A stretch of 64,000 bases of DNA from Nitrosospira sp. Nsp11. Its GTDB lineage: Bacteria > Pseudomonadota > Gammaproteobacteria > Burkholderiales > Nitrosomonadaceae. The notes below the pieces were generated by a model, which worked only from the letters and a program-made list of their open reading frames with translations, was not told the DNA's origin and ran no database searches. The stretch spans positions 372,001 through 436,000 of the forward strand of contig NZ_FRBV01000002.1 in NCBI RefSeq assembly GCF_900142705.1, in the 5' to 3' direction. A program made the translations under genes and the position numbers. Position 1 is the first letter of the stretch. Each line of letters opens with the position of its first letter. Of the stretch, positions 43,680-53,016 are shown in pieces.

Positions 43680-44183
43680 ATGGCAACCAGGCTGAACAAG
43701 CAGGAAAGGGAATATCGCGATTCCGCTGTCGTTGACCCGAAGCAAAAGCCCAAAGGCAGTAAGTTGATCCTGGTAATTGTTTCGGCCGTACTGCTGCTTG
43801 GCGCCGGCGCAGGCGGCGCGGCGTGGTATTTTCGCCAGGTGCAGGACGGAGCAACTCCTGTGAAGAAGCCGCCCGTATTCGTCAGCCTGGATACGTTTAC
43901 CGTCAATCTGCAGCCCGAGCACAGCGAGCAGCACCTTCAGACCAATCTGACCTTGAAGGTTGAAAATGTCGAAGCGGTAGGATTGATCAAGCTGCATATG
44001 CCGGAGGTGCGCAACCGCATTTTGCTGCTCCTTTCCAGCAAGGCTGCTTCACAGATTATTGCTACCGACGGCAAAAAGGAGCTTGCCGCCGAATTGCTCG
44101 CCGAGATCAATCAGCCGTTCAGTGAAGGGCACTCCAAAGAAATCGTCGAAAGCGTGCTTTTTACTTCTTTCGTGATCCAGTGA
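43680..44183 (+). CDS. fliL: Flagellar basal body protein FliL
   Basis: 167 residues. One transmembrane helix at about 29-48 (LILVIVSAVLLLGAGAGGAAW) is followed by the FliL periplasmic domain with PVFVSLDTFTVNLQ and LQTNLTLKVENVEA..IKLHMPEVRNRILLLLSSK. FliL supports stator function. The next gene starts seven bases later. Confidence 0.93.
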   Translation: MATRLNKQEREYRDSAVVDPKQKPKGSKLILVIVSAVLLLGAGAGGAAWYFRQVQDGATPVKKPPVFVSLDTFTVNLQPEHSEQHLQTNLTLKVENVEAVGLIKLHMPEVRNRILLLLSSKAASQIIATDGKKELAAELLAEINQPFSEGHSKEIVESVLFTSFVIQ

Positions 44184-44190
44184 ATGCCTC

Positions 44191-45168
44191 ATGAGTAACG
44201 ACTTTCTCTCGCGGGAAGAAGTGGACGCGCTACTCAAAGGGATCAGAGGCGGCGCGGGTGAAACTCAGCAGGAGGCTCGCCCTTCAGGTTTCCGTCCATA
44301 TAACCTGGCGACTCAAGAACGTATCGTGCGTGGGCGCATGCCCACGCTTGAAATTATCAACGAGCGTTTTGCCCGGCTTTTACGGCTTGGCCTGTTCAAT
44401 TTCATGCGCCGGAGCGCAAACGTCACTGCAGGTCCGGTCCGGGTCATCAAATTCAGCGAGTTTGTGCGCAACCTGGTGGTGCCAAGCAATCTGAACCTCG
44501 TGCACGTCAAGCCGCTACGCGGTACATCGCTATTCGTATTCGATCCCACCCTGGTATTTCTGGTGGTTGACAACCTGTTCGGCGGCGATGGCCGCCTTCT
44601 TCCCGCGGCAGAAGGGCGCGACTTCACCCAAACCGAGCAGCGCATCATCCAGCGCCTGCTCAATCTGGTATTCGACAGCTACGGAAAGTCATGGCATCCA
44701 GTATATCCAATCGAGTTCGAATATGTGCGCGCCGAGACAAATACGCAATTTGCCAACGTGGCGACACCTAATGAAGTGGTTGTCGCCACTACGTTCGAGG
44801 TCAACTTCGGCTCCATCGTAGGAGAGATGCATATTTGCATCCCATACTCCATTCTCGAGCCGATACGTGACCTGCTTTCGAGCAGCATGCAGGGTGAGGC
44901 GCTGGAGGTCGACAAGCGGTGGGTCGGCCGCCTGTCAAAACAGGTGCAATCTGCTGAGGTAACGATGCTGGTGGACCTGGCGCATGTGCACGTTACCCTC
45001 GATCAAATACTCAATATGCAGGTAGGCGATGTAATTCCGCTGGATATACCCGAGTTTGTCACCGCCAGCGTCGACAGCGTACCGGTAATGGAATGCCGTT
45101 ATGGCATTTCCAACGGCAGGTACGCGCTGCGCATGGAAAAAATGCTTGGATCCGCGAGCAACGAATGA
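44191..45168 (+). CDS. fliM: Flagellar motor switch protein FliM
   Basis: 325 residues. It opens with the CheY-P-binding peptide MSNDFLSREEVDALLKGI (LSQxEIDALL type). The middle domain has LEIINERFARLLRLGLFNFMRRSANVT and NLFGGDGR. The C-terminal SpoA domain ends the protein. It overlaps fliN by four bases (ATGA). Confidence 0.96.
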   Translation: MSNDFLSREEVDALLKGIRGGAGETQQEARPSGFRPYNLATQERIVRGRMPTLEIINERFARLLRLGLFNFMRRSANVTAGPVRVIKFSEFVRNLVVPSNLNLVHVKPLRGTSLFVFDPTLVFLVVDNLFGGDGRLLPAAEGRDFTQTEQRIIQRLLNLVFDSYGKSWHPVYPIEFEYVRAETNTQFANVATPNEVVVATTFEVNFGSIVGEMHICIPYSILEPIRDLLSSSMQGEALEVDKRWVGRLSKQVQSAEVTMLVDLAHVHVTLDQILNMQVGDVIPLDIPEFVTASVDSVPVMECRYGISNGRYALRMEKMLGSASNE

Positions 45169-45620
45169 GCTCAGATGAACGCCGCGATCTGTCCAGGCGG
45201 CCCTTTACGAATAAATCCGAGGAGATGAACGTGCAGGCAAAACAAGTCAATTCCGAATCACGAATTACCGAGCAGGAAACTGCTGCAGCGGCGGTGGCGG
45301 AGGGCGCCCCGGCTCCAATTTTCGAGCAGTTTACCCCCGGTCAGAAGATGCAGATTCACAACGACATCGACATGATCATGGATATCCCCGTTCAACTCAC
45401 CGTGCAATTGGGGCGTACCAAAATCGCCATCAAGAATCTGCTCCAACTGGCACAAGGCTCGGTCGTAGAACTCGACGGCCTGGCAGGCGAGCCGATGGAC
45501 GTGCTGGTCAATGGTTATTTGATCGCCCAAGGCGAGGTTGTAGTGGTCAACGAGAAATTTGGTATTCGCTTGACCGATATCATCACGCCGAGCGAGCGGA
45601 TCCGTAAATTAAACCGCTAA
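45165..45620 (+). CDS. fliN: Flagellar motor switch protein FliN
   Basis: The SpoA domain (IMDIPVQLTVQLGRTKIAIKNLLQLAQGSVVELDGLAGEPMDVLVNG) is complete at the C-terminus. I use ATG 45165 (151 residues), coupled to fliM; ATG 45225, which has GAGGAG just before it, would give 131 residues and is a good alternative. FliN forms the base of the C ring. Confidence 0.94.
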   Translation: MSSDERRDLSRRPFTNKSEEMNVQAKQVNSESRITEQETAAAAVAEGAPAPIFEQFTPGQKMQIHNDIDMIMDIPVQLTVQLGRTKIAIKNLLQLAQGSVVELDGLAGEPMDVLVNGYLIAQGEVVVVNEKFGIRLTDIITPSERIRKLNR

Positions 45621-45643
45621 GTTTGAAGGCGACGAATTCAGGT

Positions 45644-46231
45644 ATGGATGAGATGAAGATCGGCGGCATTCGCAACAGCACATTTGCACATTTCTCAGGC
45701 AAGAGCGCATGTTTTATAAACTCATCATATCGCGATAACGTCGCGCGCCACCCCAAAGGTTTTCCGGCCGGACCAATACCTTTTCTGGCTCCGCTGTCAT
45801 TGATATTGTATACATTGCCAGTGACTACCATGGCACAAACGGTAGCATCAGATACAACGGGTACTGCCGCCTCCGGCGGAAGCATGCTCCAGGTCATACT
45901 CGGTCTAGGATTGGTGCTCGCTGTAATGGCGGGTTCCGCATGGTTATTGAAGCGCTTTGGCGGGCTCCAGCAGAGGTCCGGGGGCGGTATCAAGGTTATA
46001 GGCGGCTCGGCTGTCGGTCAGCGCGAGCGGGTTGTGCTAGTGGAAGTTGCCGATACCTGGCTGGTGATAGGCGTTGCACCAGGTCATGTCACAGCATTGC
46101 ATAGCATGCCCAAGGGCGAGATTACCACCGGCACTGCTGATACCGTCGGCGGCGCCAGCACGGATCACCATTTTTCTGCCTGGTTCAGGAAGACAATGGC
46201 GAAGCGCGATGGTGAACGGCATGGCAAATAG
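45644..46231 (+). CDS. fliO: Flagellar biosynthesis protein FliO
   Basis: A short membrane protein: an N-terminal extension, a hydrophobic helix ([19 protein letters not shown]), then a second helix at about 83-105 ([21 protein letters not shown]). The FliO cytoplasmic domain follows ([32 protein letters not shown]). It helps assemble FliP in the export gate. ATG 45644 is preferred over TTG 45623. The 3' end overlaps fliP. Confidence 0.9.
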   Translation: MDEMKIGGIRNSTFAHFSGKSACFINSSYRDNVARHPKGFPAGPIPFLAPLSLILYTLPVTTMAQTVASDTTGTAASGGSMLQVILGLGLVLAVMAGSAWLLKRFGGLQQRSGGGIKVIGGSAVGQRERVVLVEVADTWLVIGVAPGHVTALHSMPKGEITTGTADTVGGASTDHHFSAWFRKTMAKRDGERHGK

Positions 46232-46997
46232 CAGTTTTCCGTCCTGGACACGCATCGTGCTTGGGGCCGCGCTCGGAACAGTACTACTGGCCGCACCCTT
46301 GCTTGCGCTGGCGCAGAATCCCGGTTTGCCCGCGTTCACCAGCACGCCGGCTCTGGGCGGCGGGCAAAACTATTCACTAAGCCTGCAAACCCTGCTGCTG
46401 CTGACATCGCTCACCTTTCTGCCAGCGGCACTGCTGATGATGACCGGCTTTACCCGTATCATCATCGTACTCTCGCTGCTGCGCCAAGCACTCGGCACGC
46501 AGTCTTCGCCGCCAAACCAGGTGCTCGTCGGGCTTGCGCTATTTCTTACTTTTTTCGTCATGGGGCCGGTTTTCGACAAAATCTACGAAAATGCCTACGA
46601 ACCTTACAGCAGCAATAAGATAACAATGTTGGAGGCATTGGACAGAGGCGCTGCACCGCTCAAAGCGTTCATGATGAAGCAGACGCGGGAGGCGGATCTT
46701 GCGCTGTTCGTCAAGCTCTCCGGGGTCGAGCAACTGAACGGCCCGGAAGACGTGCCATTGCGCGTACTCGTCCCGGCCTTTGTCACAAGCGAACTAAAAA
46801 CCGCCTTCCAGATCGGCTTTGCGGTGTTTATTCCTTTTCTTATTATCGATATGGTTGTGGCGTCGGTACTCATGTCCATGGGCATGATGATGGTATCTCC
46901 CGCCCTTGTGGCATTGCCATTCAAGATTATGTTGTTCGTGCTGGTCGACGGCTGGCACATGCTGATCGGCTCTCTTGCGGAGAGCTTCTACCAATGA
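46221..46997 (+). CDS. fliP: Flagellar export gate protein FliP
   Basis: 258 residues from ATG 46221 (ATG 46209 also possible). A signal peptide ([21 protein letters not shown]) is followed by the FliP core: [53 protein letters not shown] and [29 protein letters not shown]. It builds the export pore with FliQ and FliR. Confidence 0.96.
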   Translation: MANSSFPSWTRIVLGAALGTVLLAAPLLALAQNPGLPAFTSTPALGGGQNYSLSLQTLLLLTSLTFLPAALLMMTGFTRIIIVLSLLRQALGTQSSPPNQVLVGLALFLTFFVMGPVFDKIYENAYEPYSSNKITMLEALDRGAAPLKAFMMKQTREADLALFVKLSGVEQLNGPEDVPLRVLVPAFVTSELKTAFQIGFAVFIPFLIIDMVVASVLMSMGMMMVSPALVALPFKIMLFVLVDGWHMLIGSLAESFYQ

Positions 46998-47131
46998 CGC
47001 TGAGAATCATTTAACGGTTGGCAGGTAACCGGTTTTGAAATTTTTTCCGATCAGGGAAAAATGAATCGAGCAGAAATGTTTGTGGCAGCCATTAACCAGT
47101 TAGCACCATATCGACTTTTAAGGATGAAACC

Positions 47132-47401
47132 ATGACCCCCGAAAGCGTAATGACTCTGGGCCAGAAGGCCATGGAGGTAACACTGATGATTTCTGCCCCC
47201 CTATTACTGGTTGCGCTGGCGACCGGCCTGCTGGTAAGCATCTTCCAGGCCGCCACGCAGATCAACGAGATGACCTTATCCTTCATTCCCAAGCTCGTGG
47301 CCCTATTTACGGCCCTGGTACTGGCTGGGCCGTGGATGCTCTCGGTGATGCTCGATTATATGCGGCAGGTATTTGAAGGAATTCCAGCTTTAGTGAGCTA
47401 G
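47132..47401 (+). CDS. fliQ: Flagellar export gate protein FliQ
   Basis: 89 residues with two transmembrane helices, and the family pattern PESVMTLGQKAMEVTLMISAPLLLVALATGLLVSIFQAATQINE. A ribosome binding site (AAGGATG) precedes ATG 47132. It lies between fliP and fliR as usual. Confidence 0.95.
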   Translation: MTPESVMTLGQKAMEVTLMISAPLLLVALATGLLVSIFQAATQINEMTLSFIPKLVALFTALVLAGPWMLSVMLDYMRQVFEGIPALVS

Positions 47402-47513
47402 CAATCCTTGCTGGCTTGCAGTGAGCTTCATCTTTCTAATGAGCTCCCTGGGGTGGATTGAACATCGCACTCCACCCCCTCCAACTGCCTGATTCAGGTT
47501 AAAGATATTCCTA

Positions 47514-48308
47514 GTGATCACCTTCAGTTCCGCCGATATTGACGCATGGATGACCTCATTCCTGTGGCCGCTTGTCCGCATCCTGGCGCTATTGGCGGCG
47601 GCACCGGTACTCGGCAACACGGCCATACCCATGCGGGTGAAGATCGGATTGGGCGTTCTCATTACATTGATCCTGGCGCCCGCCATAGGCCCGCTTCCGG
47701 GCCTGGAGCCAGCTTCGCCCGCAGGACTGCTGGTGCTGAGCCAGCAGGTCGTAATCGGACTGGCGATGGGCTTTGCCATGCGTATCGTGTTTAGTGCAGT
47801 GGAATTGGCGGGAGAGATTGCGGGTTTGCAGATGGGCCTGGGTTTCGCCACTTTCTTCACACCACACAGCGATGGCAGTACGCTGGTAGTGGGCAAATTT
47901 CTCGGGCTGCTGGCGACACTTGTGTTCCTGTCGTTAAATGGTCATCTGTTGATGCTGTCTGTGCTGGCCGAAAGCTTCAGCGCATTTCCTATCTCGGCCG
48001 AACCCTTTTCAGCCGGGGGATGGAGAAGGCTCGCCGAGTGGGGAGGCACGATTTTCCTGGCAGGCCTGAAACTTGCGCTGCCGGTCGTTGCAGCATTGCT
48101 GATCGTGAATCTGGCGCTTGGTATCCTGACGCGTGCGTCACCCCAGTTGAATGTCTTTGCAGTCGGTTTCCCGATCACGCTAATGGTGGGAATGGTCGTG
48201 TTGATGCTGTCGCTGCCTTACTTTATACCAGTGATTGAACATCTGATAACGGAAGGACTGGAAACCATGCTGCAGATAGCGCATGATGCTCGCCCTCCGT
48301 CACCGTGA
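47514..48308 (+). CDS. fliR: Flagellar export gate protein FliR
   Basis: 264 residues, starting at GTG 47514. Several hydrophobic helices are present, with LVRILALLAAAPVLGNTAIPMRVKIGLG near the start and AGEIAGLQMGLGFATFF in the middle. It completes the FliPQR pore. It is the last flagellar gene of this cluster; flhB and flhA are not in the window. Confidence 0.95.
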   Translation: MITFSSADIDAWMTSFLWPLVRILALLAAAPVLGNTAIPMRVKIGLGVLITLILAPAIGPLPGLEPASPAGLLVLSQQVVIGLAMGFAMRIVFSAVELAGEIAGLQMGLGFATFFTPHSDGSTLVVGKFLGLLATLVFLSLNGHLLMLSVLAESFSAFPISAEPFSAGGWRRLAEWGGTIFLAGLKLALPVVAALLIVNLALGILTRASPQLNVFAVGFPITLMVGMVVLMLSLPYFIPVIEHLITEGLETMLQIAHDARPPSP

Positions 48309-48432
48309 AGACCGCCCCATCCTGATCGCTATTCCCAAGTTTGCAATGCTACGCACAGCGCTCAAAACGGGATCGGGGCGCTCTACATTTAATATATCGC
48401 ATCGCCCGCAGGATACGGTTACTAAAGTTATT

Positions 48433-49185
48433 TCACGAATTTGATATCTTGCGGCGGCGCATGACCATGAAACCGGCGAGGCCGATGCCGAGCAAGCTAA
48501 ATGAACCAGATACGGGTAGCGCGTTTATCGCGAGTAGCTGTCCATTCTGATCCTGATAAAAATTATCGCCGAGCGAAGTCGAGCCTGGAAACAAACTATT
48601 ATCCAAACCGGCATAAACTATGGTGGAATCATCCGGACTATCGCTGGCGCGTTGATAAAATAATAAAGGCTCGGATTTACCCCTATTTTTCTTGGCCTGA
48701 GCTATCTGTCCAGTGAGCTGCATTAATCCTATGCCGGTCACGATGTTCTGAACCCCTTGCAATGTTCCGTCACCTTTTGCTCCCAGGAAATTTCCCGTAC
48801 CCCCCGTTATCTTGAAAGCGGATTTCGTTAAAGAAAAAATCGATGGATAAATCGTCGGAGTAAGGGAACCATAATAGTCGGCAAATAGTTCATCTCCATT
48901 CGATACCGTAAAGATCATCTCCCCGGTAAAAGCGAAGTAATTCCCAACAGGGGCGATGCAATCGCTCGTCTCGAAGGAAACCGCTCCAAGGAGCGAACTG
49001 AGCCCGGAACCCATAGCCGTACCCCCGAAGCTCGAAGCGCAATCGGGTCTATAACCCGTTTGTTCATATGTGATTGCGCTGATTGACAACAGTGCGCTCT
49101 CAGCAGCCAGCGGCGCAGTAACGGATGTGATTGCCAAAGCGGATGCCGCGAGGTGCTTGATTAAATTTGAACTGACTATTTTCAA
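48433..49185 (-). CDS. Exported protein with PEP-CTERM-like sorting tail (250 aa)
   Basis: The start is TTG 49185, six bases after GGGAG. A signal peptide (HLAASALAITSVTAPLAAESA) leads into a beta-rich secreted domain with two cysteines (DCASSFGG, SDCIAPVG). The C-terminus is LPVSGSFSLLGIGLAGFMVMRRRK: a short motif, one membrane helix and a basic cluster, the layout of PEP-CTERM signals processed by exosortase. The motif is VSGS rather than PEP. It is probably a surface or exopolysaccharide-linked protein. Confidence 0.7.
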   Translation of the reverse strand: MKIVSSNLIKHLAASALAITSVTAPLAAESALLSISAITYEQTGYRPDCASSFGGTAMGSGLSSLLGAVSFETSDCIAPVGNYFAFTGEMIFTVSNGDELFADYYGSLTPTIYPSIFSLTKSAFKITGGTGNFLGAKGDGTLQGVQNIVTGIGLMQLTGQIAQAKKNRGKSEPLLFYQRASDSPDDSTIVYAGLDNSLFPGSTSLGDNFYQDQNGQLLAINALPVSGSFSLLGIGLAGFMVMRRRKISNS

Positions 49186-49705
49186 GTTAACTCCCTTCAA
49201 GTGAATAAGTAAGTTACAACGCGTCAGTATTTCTGTAGCCAACTGAGGTGTAAGTTTTGTCCCGACGCAAATTTAGAATGCCTGACCTTCTGCGTCAACC
49301 AAAAATTACTAAACATATTCAATATGATGTGGCCCTTACTTCATGCGGACTTCTAACTTGTTTCCAACTTGTCGGCTTGGCGGGCTCTATTGACGCCAGC
49401 ACAAGGTTTGCATGCATGAGCCTGAGCCGTGACTGACCAATCTCCCACTCATGCGGAACAAGATCTGAAACATTCAACCCTTATACTCCAGTATCTCCTA
49501 TGACGATATGACACATATGGCTCATATGACCTAAATTGACCCAAATAGGCAATACCCCAACCGGTATTGCAGCACTGATCGTGTAACCTTGAGAGCAATT
49601 GAACTTTTCGTAATTGCTGCTAAAGTAAATTAATAGGGCAGGGGAAACCGGAAGCTGAAATCGCCGCCATTTCCATTTTGTCCGGTTATCATCAGGAGCT
49701 ACGAA
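49186..49705. other. Intergenic stretch between the PEP-CTERM-like gene and the 362-aa gene
   Basis: No gene is supported. A dyad CAATACC-CCAACC-GGTATTG lies at about 49551-49570, and CATATG-containing direct repeats at about 49507-49530; either may be regulatory. Promoters for both flanking genes should lie here. Confidence 0.4.
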
Positions 49706-50794
49706 ATGCCCATACTCGACCACAACACCTTCATTAATCGCTTGAGGGGAAAACTCATTAATACCGCCGAGCTTCAAAGCGCTCATCCGGATTTGAATGT
49801 GAGGCGTATATCCAGTAACGGGGTTATTGAAGGCACGACCCAAAACCTTGAGAGGTTGTGGGAGGTCATCGATAACTACGACCATGACGGTGATGTCAAT
49901 ACAATCTCTGACCCGCCGGCCTTGGCCATTGCGCAATGGTTATTTTCAAAAACAGGAAATCTCGCGCCGGGAAGAGATGAAACGGGAAATTGGAAGAAGG
50001 TTGCGGAACTGGGTGACAAGAGTATCACTGACAATAGCAACGCGCACAAAGCCGCTATCGACAATACCGGTATTGGCCTCTATTACGGCGACCACTCCCC
50101 TTTCCATGATGCTATCCTGAAAGGCGACCGACCAGCCCTGCAAACGAAAATAGACGCCATGAGCATGGGTAATTGGCGAATGGAATCGATCGAACCCGGG
50201 TCGATTATCTTAGAAAGTACGTCCGGGCAAGCTGCACGGCTTAAGGAAAGTTCGTGTATCGGCTGGGTGATTGAAAACGTGAAGGCAGCCTACGAAGGGG
50301 GCGGCTATGGTGACCGTTTCGCTGAGATCAACAGAAGAGTAAAGGTTGCCGATCTGCGCGGCACCGTGCTCTGCGAAGAATTGCAGAAAGACGGGTGGAG
50401 CGCTGTTTTTTACTGCCCGAGAACCGCAGAAGACCTGGCGGACTCGAACGAGCGAGAGAAATTGGGCGCACTTAATATGGCAAAGGCGGGTGCACGCGTG
50501 TGGAAATCACCGATTCCGGGATCGGAAGGGGTACGCTGCGATGCGGTCATTACAGGCTACCGCGACGTCACGCCGGACCGCAACACCAAAATGATGCTTG
50601 AAAAGCTGGAAAATGTGCCTTTCTTCGTCGGTGTAGCGAATGGCGGCATACATACATTCGTAGGGCATAAAGGAAGCGTGTGCGATTTTCATTGGACTGC
50701 GCAGCCTGATGATAAAGACGCGATGACCGAGAACCCCGTTCGGCAATGGAAATGGGATACGGGACTTTATCTGGTGCCGCCGGGATATTGGTAA
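49706..50794 (+). CDS. Unrecognised protein with possible Cys/His hydrolase core (362 aa)
   Basis: ATG 49706 follows AGGAGC. There is no signal peptide. Residues about 50-70 include an Asp-rich YDHDGDVNT loop. In the middle SSCIGWVIENVKAAYEGGGYGD looks like the Cys-bearing helix of papain/NlpC-type enzymes, and GGIHTFVGHKGSVCDFHW near the C-terminus could supply the His. That fold idea is weak inference. It precedes a lipoprotein and a phosphoesterase gene read the same way. Confidence 0.5.
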   Translation: MPILDHNTFINRLRGKLINTAELQSAHPDLNVRRISSNGVIEGTTQNLERLWEVIDNYDHDGDVNTISDPPALAIAQWLFSKTGNLAPGRDETGNWKKVAELGDKSITDNSNAHKAAIDNTGIGLYYGDHSPFHDAILKGDRPALQTKIDAMSMGNWRMESIEPGSIILESTSGQAARLKESSCIGWVIENVKAAYEGGGYGDRFAEINRRVKVADLRGTVLCEELQKDGWSAVFYCPRTAEDLADSNEREKLGALNMAKAGARVWKSPIPGSEGVRCDAVITGYRDVTPDRNTKMMLEKLENVPFFVGVANGGIHTFVGHKGSVCDFHWTAQPDDKDAMTENPVRQWKWDTGLYLVPPGYW

Positions 50795-50960
50795 AGCCAC
50801 CGGAATGGCCGGGAAGGGGAAAACCTGGTGTAATCAGCATGTCCCGATCGTTGCTATCCACCGGGTGCTGGCTCTGATGAGTCGCTCGCTGGAAAGAGTA
50901 TAGGCGTAAAGGAGAGAACATGGGTGTTGGCGACAGCGCAGGTCATCCGAGGGATTGCAA

Positions 50961-51611
50961 ATGCATGACAAACTCATAGTATTGACCACGCTGCTCATTG
51001 CGCCGCTGATTGCGGGTTGTGCCCAGATTAAATCTTTCTCTGTCACCCCGAGCATTGTATGTCCCGGAGAAACCGTCGAGGTCGACTGGAAGGCTTCAGA
51101 CACAATCACCCTGGATGCGGCTCCTCCCCTCAAGGGGACAGGGGAAGGACCCTCGGAAGGTTCGCGTTCTTTCGCCCCCATGGAAAATGTCCGGTTTACG
51201 ATCAAGGTTCCAGGCCTGCTCAAGAGCGCCCAGCGCGAGTGGGACGTGCAGGTGATACCCAGCCAGAGCGTCGGACTGCTGGGAGGCGTTGCCCAATGTG
51301 GCGGCAGCCCGCAGTCTGTATCAACATCATTCACACTGCAGCAAAAGGACACCTCTTCACGGGTCCGAGCCGTATCGATTGCAAATAACTATAATCGGCC
51401 GTTGGGTGTCAGCAAGGAAGGTATTGAGGCGGAAATACCCCCTCATGGGACGACAGGCCGCTTCAAAAATGCATCCGTTATCGGTACCTGGACGGTTCGC
51501 ACCCCACTGGCTCCCGATGAAACTTGCGATAATGCGCTCGACGCGGTAAGGGGCCGATTAACCATCAGAACGCAGATGAGCTGCGAGGAGAGACCCGATG
51601 GCGGCTCTTGA
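50961..51611 (+). CDS. Lipoprotein of unknown function (216 aa)
   Basis: ATG 50961 opens a lipoprotein signal with lipobox LIAGC (Cys about 20). The mature part is an Ig-like beta domain (FSVTPSIVCPGETVEVDWKASDTITLD), and a second beta region carries paired cysteines (PDETCDNAL, QMSCEERP). Its end overlaps the phosphoesterase gene by 14 bases, so the two are translated together and probably act together at the envelope. Confidence 0.6.
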   Translation: MHDKLIVLTTLLIAPLIAGCAQIKSFSVTPSIVCPGETVEVDWKASDTITLDAAPPLKGTGEGPSEGSRSFAPMENVRFTIKVPGLLKSAQREWDVQVIPSQSVGLLGGVAQCGGSPQSVSTSFTLQQKDTSSRVRAVSIANNYNRPLGVSKEGIEAEIPPHGTTGRFKNASVIGTWTVRTPLAPDETCDNALDAVRGRLTIRTQMSCEERPDGGS

Positions 51612-52971
51612 TCAGTTTCAGACCATTGTGATCGTGATGATGGAGAACCGATCCTTCGATCACGTTCTCGGGCACCTCAGCATGGCCCGCTTTGGCAACC
51701 GGAAGGATGTGGAGGGGTTGGTCGACCCCGAGACGAACTTCGACTATACCAATTTCCTGAATGGTCAGGGTTACCAGCCTTTCGAGTTGAAGGATGGGCC
51801 CCTGCCGAATGATCTACCCCACAGCAGGGCTAGTGTAACGACCCAATTGGCAAAGACCGGCACACGCTTTACGATGAGTGGTTTCGCCGATGCCTATTTT
51901 CAGCAATCGGGAAGCAAGGTGAACGATCCCCCATCGCTGGGCTTTCTTTCGCCGGTCGATACGCCAATATCGAGTTTTCTTGCGGCACAGTATGCCGTGT
52001 GCGATAACTGGTTTGCTCCGCTTCCGACGGATACTCAGCCAAATCGCTCGATAGCCTACAGCGGCTATAGCTTGATTGAGAACACGAAGCCCCGTCTGAT
52101 TCCAACCGTCAAGGAAAGCTTCGTGTTCGAGTGGCTGAATTCCCGAAATGTCAGTTGGCGGGTTTATCACTGCGGGATTTCATTCTTCACGCTTTTTGAA
52201 CGCTTCCATGAGGAAGTATTAGGGCCTAATTTTCGCAGTTTCCGGCATTTTCCGGCAGATTTTGAGTCGGAATCCGCGGCGGAAATGCCCAGTGTGATAT
52301 TCATAGAACCCGAATACAGCGACTCTCCTACCCATTTCGGCTGGACTCCCAACGACAACCATCCACCCACGCCTATCGGACCAGGCGAAAACTTCCTGCG
52401 CGATATTTACAGCCTGCTGACCCGGGATAGTGCTAAATGGAACCGTACGCTGTTGATTACTACGCATGATGAGCATGGCGGATTCTTCGACCATGTTCCG
52501 CCGCTCGCAATCCCTGCCGTGGTTCCGCCCCATGCGCTATTTTCGACGGCGTTTGAAAGCACCGGCCCGAGGGTTCCGGCTCTTATTGCGTCTCCATGGA
52601 TCCCCCCCGGAACGGTTTTCAAGGGATCGATGGATCACACATCGATCCTGCAATTGCTGTCCGAGAAGTTCGCCGGGACGCCGGACTATAATGATGAGGT
52701 TGCGCGAAGGAGAAAACTGGGTATACAAAGCGTGTCGCAAGTACTCGCCGAGCCACTTGCCCAGCCAAGGACAGACATCCCGTCACCGCCACGGGAGACG
52801 ATTTCCAGCACGATAGCGCAGACACCGCAACTTGAACCGCAGACCGATAGTCAGCAGGCTTTCAGCGCGGCTGCCAAAGATCTTCTGAAATACGACCGCA
52901 AGCGAGCGCTGGAAAAATATCCTGAGCTTGTGCACCTCCCTGAAGAACCTCCTCCGGCTTCCCCGAAGTAA
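51598..52971 (+). CDS. Phosphoesterase family protein (phospholipase C/acid phosphatase AcpA type, 457 aa)
   Basis: The PF04185-type signatures are all visible: IVIVMMENRSFDHVLG at the N-terminus (metal and nucleophile region), then DNWFAPLPTDTQPNRSIAYSG, LLITTHDEHGGFFDHVPP and a late GSMDHTSILQLLSEKF. These enzymes hydrolyse phosphoesters such as phospholipid head groups. There is no signal peptide, so either it acts in the cytosol or it is exported by another route. The C-terminal 80 residues are Pro/Gln-rich and probably disordered. Confidence 0.8.
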   Translation: MAALDQFQTIVIVMMENRSFDHVLGHLSMARFGNRKDVEGLVDPETNFDYTNFLNGQGYQPFELKDGPLPNDLPHSRASVTTQLAKTGTRFTMSGFADAYFQQSGSKVNDPPSLGFLSPVDTPISSFLAAQYAVCDNWFAPLPTDTQPNRSIAYSGYSLIENTKPRLIPTVKESFVFEWLNSRNVSWRVYHCGISFFTLFERFHEEVLGPNFRSFRHFPADFESESAAEMPSVIFIEPEYSDSPTHFGWTPNDNHPPTPIGPGENFLRDIYSLLTRDSAKWNRTLLITTHDEHGGFFDHVPPLAIPAVVPPHALFSTAFESTGPRVPALIASPWIPPGTVFKGSMDHTSILQLLSEKFAGTPDYNDEVARRRKLGIQSVSQVLAEPLAQPRTDIPSPPRETISSTIAQTPQLEPQTDSQQAFSAAAKDLLKYDRKRALEKYPELVHLPEEPPPASPK

Positions 52972-53016
52972 CGCCGCACACGCCGCACCTTCGCTTTCAC
53001 TATCGCCGTTGTTTTT

